Of a DNA stretch of 64,000 bases, positions 8,288 through 15,806 are shown one piece after another. The notes under the pieces are model-generated. The model saw only the letters and a list, made by a program, of their open reading frames with translations. It did not search any database and was not told the DNA's origin. The position numbers were made by a program, and so were the translations under genes. The stretch is taken from the NCBI RefSeq assembly GCF_013087525.1, contig NZ_JABFCS010000001.1, forward strand, positions 62,001 to 126,000. The letters are read 5' to 3'. The DNA is from Ramlibacter montanisoli. GTDB taxonomy: Bacteria; Pseudomonadota; Gammaproteobacteria; Burkholderiales; Burkholderiaceae_C. Position 1 is the first letter of the stretch; each line of letters begins with the position of its first letter.

Positions 8288-10378
8288 TTAGCGCACGCGC
8301 TGGCCCGGTTCCGCGCCCGGCCAGGGCTCCAGGATGTAAATCCCGGATTTCTTGTCGTCGGCGTGGCTGGCGGCCAGCACCATGCCCTCGCTGACGCCGA
8401 ACTTCATCTTGCGCGGCGCCAGGTTGGCGACCATCACCGTCAGCTTGCCTACCAGGTCTTGCGGCTTGTAGGCGGAAGCGATCCCGGAAAACACGTTGCG
8501 GTGCCGGCCCTCGCCCACGTCCAGCGTGAGCTGCAGCAGCTTGGTCGATCCCTCCACCGCCTTGCATTCCACGATCTTCGCGATGCGCAGGTCGATCTTC
8601 GTGAAGTCCTCGATGCCGATGGCCGGCGCGATGTCCTCGCCCCCTGGCTTCTCTTCGCGCCCTCCCCTGCGGGGGAGGGCTGGGGTGGGGGCGCCCCGGC
8701 CCCGGCCTCCGCCGGCGGCTCGAACAGCGCATCCAGCAGCTTCACGTCCACCCGCTGCATCAGGTGCTTGTACTCGCCCACCTGGTGGCCGACGCCCAGC
8801 GGCCGCACGGCATCGGACCAGTCGAGCGGCTCGCACTGCAGGAAGGCCTCGGCCTGTGCCGCCAGCTCCGGCAGCACGGGCTTCAGGCAGGCGGTCAGCA
8901 CGCGGAACATCTGCAGGCACCAGCTGCCCACGGCGGCGGCCTGCTCCCCCTTGCCCTCCTTGGCCAGCTTCAGGGGCGCGGCGGCATCGAAGGCGGCGTT
9001 CACCTGGTCGGCCGCCGCCATGATCTCGCGCAGCGCCTTGGCGTAGTCGCGCGCCTCGTACAGGCTGCGCACCGAATGCAGCAGTCCCTGGACGTCCAGC
9101 GGCGCCAGCGGCTGCGCGGCGACCAGCCTGCCGCCCGGCACGAACTTCACCGCGCGGCTTGCGATGTTGACGTACTTGCCGACCAGGTCGCTGTTCACCC
9201 GGGCCATGAAGTCCTCGGGGTTGAAGTCGATGTCCTCGTTGCGGCCATTGAGCTTGGCGGCCAGGTAGTAGCGCAGCCACTCGGGGTTCATGCCGAGCGA
9301 CAGGTACTTCAGGGGATCGAGGCCGGTGCCGCGGCTCTTGGACATCTTCTCGCCGTTGTTGACGGTGAGGAAGCCGTGCACGTGGATCGCGTTGGGCGTC
9401 TTGCGGCCGCTGAAGTACAGCATCGCCGGCCAGAACAGCGTGTGGAAGGTGATGATGTCCTTGCCGATGAAGTGGTACTGCTCGGTCGCCGGGTCGGCGA
9501 CGAATTCCTCGTAGGAGCGCGGCTCGCCCGCGGCCCTGGCGCCCCCTTGTCGAAGTAGTTCTTCAGGGACGCGAGGTAGCCCACCGGCGCGTCGAGCCAG
9601 ACGTAGAAGTACTTGCCGGGCGCGTCGGGGATCTCGATGCCGAAGTAGGGCGCGTCGCGGCTGATGTCCCAGTCGCCCAGCGCCGTCTTGCCGTCCTCGC
9701 CAGGCACCAGCCATTCGCTGATCTTGTTCAGAACTTCAGGCTGCACGGTGCCGCTGGCCGTCCACTGCTTGAGGAAGTCCATGCAGCGCGGGTCGGACAG
9801 CCTGAAGAAGAAGTGCTCGGAGGTCCTGAGCACCGGCTTGGCGCCGGACAGGGCGGAGTACGGGTTGATCAGGTCGGTGGGCGCGTAGACCTTGCTGCAC
9901 ACCTCGCAGTTGTCGCCGTACTGGTCCTTCGCATGGCAGTTGGGGCACTCGCCCTTGATGAACCGGTCCGGCAGGAACATCTGCTTTTCCGGGTCGAAGA
10001 ACTGCTCGATGGTGCGGCCGGCGATCAGGCCGTTGGCCTTGAGGTCGCGGTAGATCTGCTGCGCGAGCGCCGTGTTCTCCGGGCTGTGGGTCGAATGCCA
10101 GTTGTCGAAGCGGATGTGGAAGCCGTCCAGGTACTGCTTGCGGCCGGCGGCGATCTCGCCCACGAAGGCCTCGGCGGTCTTGCCCGCCTTTTCCGCCGCG
10201 ATCATGATCGGCGCGCCGTGCGCGTCGTCGGCGCCCACGAAGTGCACCATGTGGCCGCCCATGCGCTGGTGCCGCACCCAGATGTCGGCCTGGATGTACT
10301 CCATGATGTGGCCGATGTGGAACTTGCCGTTGGCGTAGGGCAGGGCGGTGGTGACGAAGAGCTTGCGCTGGGGGCCAT
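8288..10378 (-). CDS. metG: Methionyl-tRNA synthetase (three frame breaks)
   Basis: Charges tRNA-Met. Visible in order: the HIGH motif in [10 protein letters not shown], a zinc knuckle with [19 protein letters not shown], the KMSKS loop [11 protein letters not shown], the anticodon-binding domain, and a C-terminal tRNA-binding domain starting [20 protein letters not shown]. Three single-base contractions are inferred: a C run at the start codon (10371-10375, restoring [18 protein letters not shown]), a C run at 9542-9546, and one inside a palindromic repeat near 8665-8675. Corrected length is about 697 residues, normal. The linker between the anticodon and C-terminal domains contains a GC-rich repeat insertion. 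Divergent from apbC with a 74-base gap that must hold both promoters. Confidence 0.95.
8659..8697. repeat. GC-rich palindromic repeat inside metG
   Basis: The core reads GCCCTCCCCTGCGGGGGAGG followed by GCTGGGGTGGGGGCGC. It is an inverted repeat (CCCTCCCC / GGGGGAGGG) with a CCCCACCCCAGC arm on the minus strand. It resembles the element at 12195-12284. It encodes a low-complexity Pro/Gly/Arg linker in MetG and also contains one of the metG frame breaks. Confidence 0.65.
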
Positions 10379-10452
10379 GGGGTCTTTCCGGGGAACCGGG
10401 TATTTTATTCGGGGCCGCTACACTGCGTGGAACTAGAGAGAGACAAAGTTTT

Positions 10453-11541
10453 ATGGCCACCCAGGAACAGCTGCTCGCGGCCCTCGCGAGTGTCAAGGAC
10501 CCGAACACGGGCAAGGATTTCGTCGGCAGCAAGTCGGTGAAGAATCTCCAGGTCGAAGGCGGCGACGTCTCCTTCGAAGTGGAACTCGGCTACCCGGCCA
10601 AGAGCCAGGTGCCGGCGCTGCGCAAGGCGCTGGTCGCCGCGGCCAAGTCGGTTGCCGGCGTGGAGAACGTTTCCGTCAACGTCACCACCCGCGTGGTCGC
10701 CCACTCGGTGCAGCGCGGCGTGCAGCTGATGCCCAACGTGAAGAACATCATCGCCGTCGCCTCCGGCAAGGGCGGCGTCGGCAAGAGCACCACCGCCGCC
10801 AACCTGGCGCTGGCGCTGGCCGCCGAGGGCGCCAAGGTGGGCGTGCTGGATGCCGACATCTACGGCCCCAGCCAGCCCATGATGCTGGGCATCGACCGCC
10901 GGCCCGAGAGCGATGACGGCCAGACCATGGAGCCGCTGGAGAACCACGGCATTCAGGTGATGTCGATCGGCTTCCTGGTGAACCAGGACGAGGCCATGAT
11001 CTGGCGCGGCCCCATGGCCACCCAGGCGCTGGAGCAGCTGCTGCGCCAGACCAACTGGAGCGACCTGGACTACCTGATCGTCGACATGCCCCCGGGCACC
11101 GGCGACATCCAGCTGACCCTGTCGCAGCGCGTGCCCATGACCGGCGCCGTGATCGTGACGACGCCGCAGGACATCGCCCTGATCGACGCGCGCAAGGCCG
11201 TGACCATGTTCGAGAAGGTGGGCGTGCCCATCCTGGGCGTGGTGGAAAACATGGCGGTGCACGTGTGCAGCAACTGCGGCCATGCCGAACACATCTTCGG
11301 CGAGGGCGGCGGCAAGCGCTACGCGCAGGAGAAGGGCATCGAGTACCTGGGCGCGCTGCCGCTGGCGATGCACATCCGCGAGCAGGCCGACAGCGGCAAG
11401 CCCACGGTGGTGGCGGACCCCGACAGCGAGGCCGCCAACATCTACCGCAGCGTCGCACGCCAGGTGGCGATCAAGATCGCCTCCAAGGCCAAGGACTTCT
11501 CCTCGAAGTTCCCGACCATCACGGTTTCCAAGAACACCTGA
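10453..11541 (+). CDS. apbC: Iron-sulfur cluster carrier protein ApbC/Mrp
   Basis: A cytoplasmic P-loop ATPase of the Mrp/Nbp35 family that carries and delivers [4Fe-4S] clusters. The 362-residue protein has an N-terminal DUF59 (MIP18-like) domain in residues 1-95. The deviant Walker [20 protein letters not shown] follows, then [14 protein letters not shown] and the conserved cluster-binding CxxC ([13 protein letters not shown]) near the C-terminus. The start [17 protein letters not shown] is the family start. It is the first rightward gene after metG and precedes the formate dehydrogenase accessory genes by 9 bases, so it may be co-transcribed with them; the iron-sulfur demand of that cluster makes this sensible. 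Confidence 0.95.
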   Translation: MATQEQLLAALASVKDPNTGKDFVGSKSVKNLQVEGGDVSFEVELGYPAKSQVPALRKALVAAAKSVAGVENVSVNVTTRVVAHSVQRGVQLMPNVKNIIAVASGKGGVGKSTTAANLALALAAEGAKVGVLDADIYGPSQPMMLGIDRRPESDDGQTMEPLENHGIQVMSIGFLVNQDEAMIWRGPMATQALEQLLRQTNWSDLDYLIVDMPPGTGDIQLTLSQRVPMTGAVIVTTPQDIALIDARKAVTMFEKVGVPILGVVENMAVHVCSNCGHAEHIFGEGGGKRYAQEKGIEYLGALPLAMHIREQADSGKPTVVADPDSEAANIYRSVARQVAIKIASKAKDFSSKFPTITVSKNT

Positions 11542-11550
11542 GGACCCCCG

Positions 11551-12105
11551 ATGACCGAGCGTCCCGCCATCGATGTCGCGGTGGTCATGCGCAAGGTGCC
11601 CACCTCCAGCAAGTGGCAGCCCTGGCGCTGGGAGCTGGCCGACGTGGTGGCGAACGAGGAGTCCTTCGGCAGCGAGCCGGCCTGCCTGTACCAGGGCGAG
11701 GACGGCGAACGCTGGCTGCACCCGGGCTTGCGCGTGGAGTTGTTCCGCGACGAAGCCGAGGGCTACTACCTGAACGTCACGACGCCGGCGCCGTGCTGGT
11801 TCGTGATGTGGCGGATGGAGGAGGTGCCGGGCGCTCCCGAACCGATCCCGCGGCCGCTGACGGTGACGCTGAGCTACCACGAGGCCGCGCGCTGGCTCGA
11901 CGCTCAGGAAACAGTGGAACAGGTGCCCGCGCCCGCCGAAGTGGTCGAGTGGATGCACGCCTTCTACGAGGAGCACTACGTGCCCGAGCCGAAGAAGCGC
12001 AAGCGGCCGGAAAGCTTCAAGCGCCTGGAAGACCGCTTCGGCAACCCGGTCTCGGTGAGCACCGAGAAGAAGTACGGCGGCGGCGGGGGCGGCGGTCATG
12101 GCTGA
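11551..12105 (+). CDS. DUF3305 protein of the formate dehydrogenase locus
   Basis: A 184-residue protein starting MTERPAIDVAVVMRKVP, with the family features RVELFRDEAEGYYLNVTTPAPCWFVMW and a C-terminal VPEPKKRKRPESF patch before a Gly-rich tail. DUF3305 genes sit beside DUF3306, a ferredoxin and a TorD-like chaperone next to membrane-bound formate dehydrogenases, and the same set follows here. Biochemical role unknown; an accessory role in enzyme maturation is inferred from context only. The stop overlaps the next gene by 8 bases. Confidence 0.88.
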   Translation: MTERPAIDVAVVMRKVPTSSKWQPWRWELADVVANEESFGSEPACLYQGEDGERWLHPGLRVELFRDEAEGYYLNVTTPAPCWFVMWRMEEVPGAPEPIPRPLTVTLSYHEAARWLDAQETVEQVPAPAEVVEWMHAFYEEHYVPEPKKRKRPESFKRLEDRFGNPVSVSTEKKYGGGGGGGHG

Positions 12106-12748
12106 CGGATTCCTGGGACGCTGGGCGAAGCGCAAGGAGGCGGTGCGGCAGGGCAAGGAAGTCCCCCGAGCCGCAGGTCGCGGAGAAACCGCTACCCTCA
12201 CCCCAATCCTCTCCCGCCAGCGGGAGAGGGAGTGAGCTGGCCGGACTTTCTCCCTCTCCCCCGGGGAGAGGGCGGGGGTGAGGGGCGCTCGGAACCGCCG
12301 CCGCTACCAACCCTGGCGGACACCGAATCCCTCACCAAGGACTCCGACTTCACCCGCTTCGTCCAGCCCGGCGTCTCGCCCGAGGTGAAGAACGCGGCGA
12401 TGAAGAAGCTCTTCGCCGATCCGCACTTCAACGTGATGGACGGACTCGACACCTACATCGACGACTACGGCAAGCCGGACCCGATCCCCCGAGATGCTCG
12501 CGGGCCTCATGAGCAACAAGTTCCTGGGTTTCCTCGAGGAAAAGAAGGACGAGGAAGCCGCGGACGAGCCCGGCAAAGGCCCCACGGGCAGGGAAGTCGC
12601 GGATGACCCCGCCCCCGAAACCGTGGCACAGTCCAGCACCCGGACCGGACAAGCATTACCGCCGGCCGAAAGCCATGCCGACCCTGATCTGCGACTGCAA
12701 CAAGACGATGCCCCTGGACCCCGAGGCCCTGGGGCGGGCCCTGGATGA
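12098..12748 (+). CDS. DUF3306 protein, broken frame with repeat insertion
   Basis: The N-terminus MADGFLGRWAKRKEAVRQG and the conserved core (SDFTRFVQPGVSPEVKNAAM, then KLFADPHFNVMDGLDTYIDD) identify DUF3306. Four frames are needed. Two breaks are extra C bases in TCCCCCGAG contexts (about 12162-12166 and 12486-12490); correcting them restores GKEVPEPQVAEKPL and PDPIPEMLAGLMSNKFLGF. The third lies inside a 90-base palindromic repeat that separates the N-terminal part from the core. The insert may be translated as about 30 Pro/Ser/Gly-rich residues, or the gene may be a true pseudogene. The C-terminal end is uncertain and overlaps the ferredoxin start; an earlier stop near 12606 is possible if a further indel exists. 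Confidence 0.7.
12195..12284. repeat. 90-base palindromic repeat (inverted pair) inside the DUF3306 gene
   Basis: Two related hairpins face each other. The left one runs CCCTCACCCCAATCCTCTCC to GGGAGAGGGAGTGAG and the right one CTCCCTCTCCCC to GGGGAGAGGGCGGGGGTGAG. The outer ends CCCTCACCCC and GGGGTGAGGG are complementary, so the whole unit is one large imperfect palindrome, like a REP doublet. Its arms match the metG repeat at 8659-8697. Confidence 0.75.
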
Positions 12749-14762
12749 AAAGCTGACGCTGCATTCGACGCTGTGCCGCCGCGAGGCCGGCGCGTTCCAG
12801 CAGGCCGTCAAGACCGGCGCCGACGTGGTGGTGGCCTGCACCCAGGAAAAGCGCCTGTTCGGCGAACTGGGCCAGCAGACCGAGGGGGCCCTCTCCCCCA
12901 TCCGCTTCGTCAACATCCGCGAAACCGGCGGCTGGAGCAAGGACGCGAAGAGCGCCATGCCCAAGCTGGCCGCGCTGCTGGCCGCGGCCAGGCTGCCCGA
13001 GCCGGAGCCGGTGGCCACCGTCACCTACAAGAGCGCCGGGCGCCTGCTGCTGATCGGCCCGCTGGAAGAAGCGGAGCGCTTCGCGGCGGTGGTCGGCGAC
13101 GCGCTGGACGTCACCATCTTCTCGCGCGGCGGCAGCGGCGCGCAGGAGCGCAAGTACCCCGTCATGGGCGGGCGCATCGAAAGCCTCACCGGCTGGCTCG
13201 GCGCCTTCCAGCTCGCCTGGTCGCAGGACAACCCGATCGACCTGGACCTGTGCACGCGCTGCAACGCCTGCGTCGCGGCCTGCCCGGAGCAGGCCATCGG
13301 CCTGGACTACCAGGTGGACCTGCAGGCCTGCAAGAGCCACCGCGCCTGCGTGAAGGTGTGCGACGTGGCCGGCGCGATCGATTTCACGCGCGAGCCGGTG
13401 GCGCACAGCGACAGCTTCGACCTCGTGCTGGACCTGCGGCGCCAGCCGGCCTTCCTGCAGCACGCGCCGCCGCAAGGCTACTTCCACCTGCCGCCCGGGC
13501 AGGAGAACGGCCCGAAGGCGCTGGACGTCGTCATCAAGCTGCGCGAGCTGGTGGGCGAGTTCGAGAAGCCGAAGTTCTTCGCATACAAGCAGAAGCTGTG
13601 CGCGCACAGCCGCAACGAACAGGTCGGCTGCAGCGCCTGCATCGACATCTGTTCGGCCGAGGCGATCAGCAGCGACAAGAGCCGCCAGCAGGTCAAGGTG
13701 AACGCCAGCCTGTGCGTCGGTTGCGGTGCCTGCACGACCGTCTGCCCCACCGGCGCGATGACGTATTCGTACCCGCGCGCCAACGAGCAGGGGGCGAAGA
13801 TCCGCACGCTGCTGTCCACCTATGAAAAGGCCGGCGGTGCCGCGCCCATCCTGCTGCTGCACAGCCAGGAGCGCGGCCAGGTGCTGGTGGAGGAACTCGG
13901 CCGCGCCGCCCGCGTGGGCGCCGCCGAGGGCGTGCCCGCCAACGTGATCCCGATCGCGGTGTGGCACATCGCCAGCATCGGCATCGAGGTGTGGCTGACG
14001 GCGGTGGCGCAAGGCGCCTCGCACGTCGCGCTGCTGGCCACCGGCGAGGAGGCGCCGCAGTACCTGGACGCGCTGCGCCTGCAGATGGAGGTGGCGCAGT
14101 CCATCCTCGAAGGCCTGGGCTACGAGGGCAGCCACTTCAGCCTGCTGCAAAGCCGCAGCGGCGCCGACCTCGACCAGGACCTGCGCCTGCTGGCCAGGCG
14201 CCGCGGCGCCACGCCCAAGGTGCGCGCCCGCCATGCCGTGTCCGCCGAGAAGCGCACCACGGCCGAACTCACGCTCGACCACCTGTTCGAACAGGCGCCG
14301 AAACAGCCGGAAAGCATCGCGCTGCCGGCGGGCGCGCCCTTCGGCAGCGTCACGGTCGACAAGGACAAGTGCACCCTTTGCATGAGCTGCGTCGGCGCCT
14401 GCCCGGCCAGCGCGCTGCAGGACAACCAGCTGGCGCCCCAGTTGCGGCTGGTGGAAAAGAACTGCGTGCAGTGCGGCCTGTGCGAAAAGACCTGCCCCGA
14501 GAAGGCGATCACGCTGGAGCCGCGCCTGCTGCTCACGCCGGAGCGCAAGCAGCCGCGCGTGCTGAACGAGGCCAAGCCCTATGCCTGCATCCGCTGCGGC
14601 AAGCCCTTCGGCACGCTCAAGGCCATCGAGTCCATGCTCGGCAAGCTGGCCGGCCACTCCATGTTCCAGGGCGCCGCGCTGGACCGCCTGAAGATGTGCG
14701 GCGACTGCCGCGTGATCGACATCTATTCCTCCGAGAACGAGACCCGCATCCACGACGTATGA
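12675..14762 (+). CDS. Multi-cluster 4Fe-4S ferredoxin-type protein of the formate dehydrogenase locus
   Basis: A 695-residue cytoplasmic iron-sulfur protein. It begins MPTLICDCNKTMPLD, the conserved start of this family. Cys-rich motifs follow: LCTRCNACVAACPEQAIGLD with CKSHRACVKVCD; CSACIDICSAEAIS and LCVGCGACTTVCPTGAM; CTLCMSCVGACPAS and CVQCGLCEKTCPEKA; then YACIRCGKPFG and a late CGDC. That allows about six [4Fe-4S] clusters. The family accompanies formate dehydrogenases with DUF3305/DUF3306 and TorD-like partners; a role in electron supply or cofactor assembly is inferred. An upstream in-frame ATG at 12603 is possible but lies inside the DUF3306 gene. The stop overlaps the next start (ATGA). 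Confidence 0.9.
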   Translation: MPTLICDCNKTMPLDPEALGRALDEKLTLHSTLCRREAGAFQQAVKTGADVVVACTQEKRLFGELGQQTEGALSPIRFVNIRETGGWSKDAKSAMPKLAALLAAARLPEPEPVATVTYKSAGRLLLIGPLEEAERFAAVVGDALDVTIFSRGGSGAQERKYPVMGGRIESLTGWLGAFQLAWSQDNPIDLDLCTRCNACVAACPEQAIGLDYQVDLQACKSHRACVKVCDVAGAIDFTREPVAHSDSFDLVLDLRRQPAFLQHAPPQGYFHLPPGQENGPKALDVVIKLRELVGEFEKPKFFAYKQKLCAHSRNEQVGCSACIDICSAEAISSDKSRQQVKVNASLCVGCGACTTVCPTGAMTYSYPRANEQGAKIRTLLSTYEKAGGAAPILLLHSQERGQVLVEELGRAARVGAAEGVPANVIPIAVWHIASIGIEVWLTAVAQGASHVALLATGEEAPQYLDALRLQMEVAQSILEGLGYEGSHFSLLQSRSGADLDQDLRLLARRRGATPKVRARHAVSAEKRTTAELTLDHLFEQAPKQPESIALPAGAPFGSVTVDKDKCTLCMSCVGACPASALQDNQLAPQLRLVEKNCVQCGLCEKTCPEKAITLEPRLLLTPERKQPRVLNEAKPYACIRCGKPFGTLKAIESMLGKLAGHSMFQGAALDRLKMCGDCRVIDIYSSENETRIHDV

Positions 14763-15376
14763 CGGAGCCCCTGCCCACCAGCAATGCCCTCGACGAGGAA
14801 ACGGCCCGTGCCGAGATCTACGGCCTGCTCGCGCAGCTGTACTACGCGCCGCCCGGCGCGGAGCTGCTGTCGGCGCTGCGGGTGGCGGTGACGGAGGCCC
14901 CGGCCCAGGGCGCCTTCCTCGAGGAGCCCTGGCGCGAACTGGTCGGCACGGCGCGGGCGATGGACGACTCCGCCATCGCCGAGGAATACGACGCCCTGTT
15001 CGGCGGCGTCGGCAAGCCCGAGGTCTACCTGTTCGGATCGCACTACCTCACCGGCTACCTCAATGAGAAGCCGGTGGCCCGCCTGCGCGAGACGCTCGCC
15101 GGCCTGGGGCTGGCGCGCGACGAGGCCATGCCGGAGACCGAGGACCACGTCGCCTACCTGTGCGAGGTGATGCGCTACCTGATCGCCGGCGACGACGTGG
15201 CGGTGGCCAACCTCACGCGCCAGCGCGAATTCTTCTCCGACCACCTGCTGCCCTGGGTCAACGACCTGTGCGACACGATCGAAGCGCATCCCAAGGCGCG
15301 CTTCTACAAGGCGCTGGCCGGTTTCACGCGCGCCTTCGTCTCGGTCGAAGCGCAGGGCTTCGACATGCTGGCCTGA
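14759..15376 (+). CDS. TorD/DmsD-family chaperone for formate dehydrogenase
   Basis: A 205-residue all-helical cytoplasmic chaperone of the TorD family, which binds molybdoenzyme precursors and their Tat signals. The start MTEPLPTSNALDEETARAEI overlaps the preceding stop. The family core is visible: YGLLAQLYYAPPGAEL, EEYDALFGGVGKPEVYLFGS and the late FYKALAGFTRAFV. The partner is probably the Tat-exported FdhA encoded just downstream. It closes the accessory group; a 207-base gap with its own promoter separates it from the structural genes. Confidence 0.88.
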   Translation: MTEPLPTSNALDEETARAEIYGLLAQLYYAPPGAELLSALRVAVTEAPAQGAFLEEPWRELVGTARAMDDSAIAEEYDALFGGVGKPEVYLFGSHYLTGYLNEKPVARLRETLAGLGLARDEAMPETEDHVAYLCEVMRYLIAGDDVAVANLTRQREFFSDHLLPWVNDLCDTIEAHPKARFYKALAGFTRAFVSVEAQGFDMLA

Positions 15377-15502
15377 GGGTCGTCACCCCCGACGCGTACG
15401 TCACGAGGCGCGCGCGTGTTCCCGCGCCACTGTCGCAATCTGAGAACTTTCCTGTCGTGCTGCTGTGGGGTTCGCGTTTTCCCTGACGCTCCCCAGCCTC
15501 TT

Positions 15503-15514
15503 TTTGCATGCAAA
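15503..15514. promoter_or_regulatory. Perfect palindrome upstream of the fdh promoter
   Basis: TTTGCATGCAAA is a perfect 12-base palindrome ending 3 bases before the -35 box of the fdh structural promoter. Its position suggests an activator or repressor operator; the cognate regulator is unknown. Confidence 0.45.
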
Positions 15515-15517
15515 CGA

Positions 15518-15546
15518 TTGCCGTTCAGAATGGGCTCTACTACAGT
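15518..15546 (+). promoter_or_regulatory. Sigma-70-type promoter of the fdh structural operon
   Basis: TTGCCG and TACAGT are separated by exactly 17 bases, close to the consensus -35 and -10. The gap is AT-richer than the surrounding DNA, and the Tat microprotein start follows 38 bases after the -10, with CAGGAG as its ribosome site. Confidence 0.65.
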
Positions 15547-15583
15547 ATGAAAGGTAGTTCATAAGAGCTTCAGGAGACTGCAC

Positions 15584-15790
15584 ATGTCCGAAGGCCAATC
15601 CAAGCCCTCCCGCCGGGGCTTCATGCTGGGAGCAGCCGTTGCCGGCGCGGCAACCGCCGCCGTCGTCACGCTTCCCCAGACCTCCACCCCCGAGGCCCCC
15701 GTGGCCGAGAAGCCGCCCGTGCCGGAAAAGGGCGGCGGCTATCACGTGTCCGAACACGTGAAGCAGTACTACAAGTCCACGCTCGTCTAA
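15584..15790 (+). CDS. Tat-signal microprotein of the formate dehydrogenase operon (TIGR02811-like)
   Basis: A 68-residue protein with a twin-arginine motif SRRGFMLGAAVAGAATAAVV at residues 9-28, a short Pro-rich middle and a conserved tail GGGYHVSEHVKQYYKSTLV. This matches the formate dehydrogenase region Tat-target family, small proteins always placed before the catalytic subunit. Its role is not established; a Tat-exported maturation or targeting partner is plausible. It is the first gene after the fdh promoter and ends 16 bases before fdhA. Confidence 0.9.
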   Translation: MSEGQSKPSRRGFMLGAAVAGAATAAVVTLPQTSTPEAPVAEKPPVPEKGGGYHVSEHVKQYYKSTLV

Positions 15791-15806
15791 CCCGCTGGAG
15801 AAATCC

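Noticed and set aside
8288..10378. metG as a pseudogene
   Set aside because: All catalytic motifs are preserved on both sides of each break, and metG is essential. No second copy is visible in the window.
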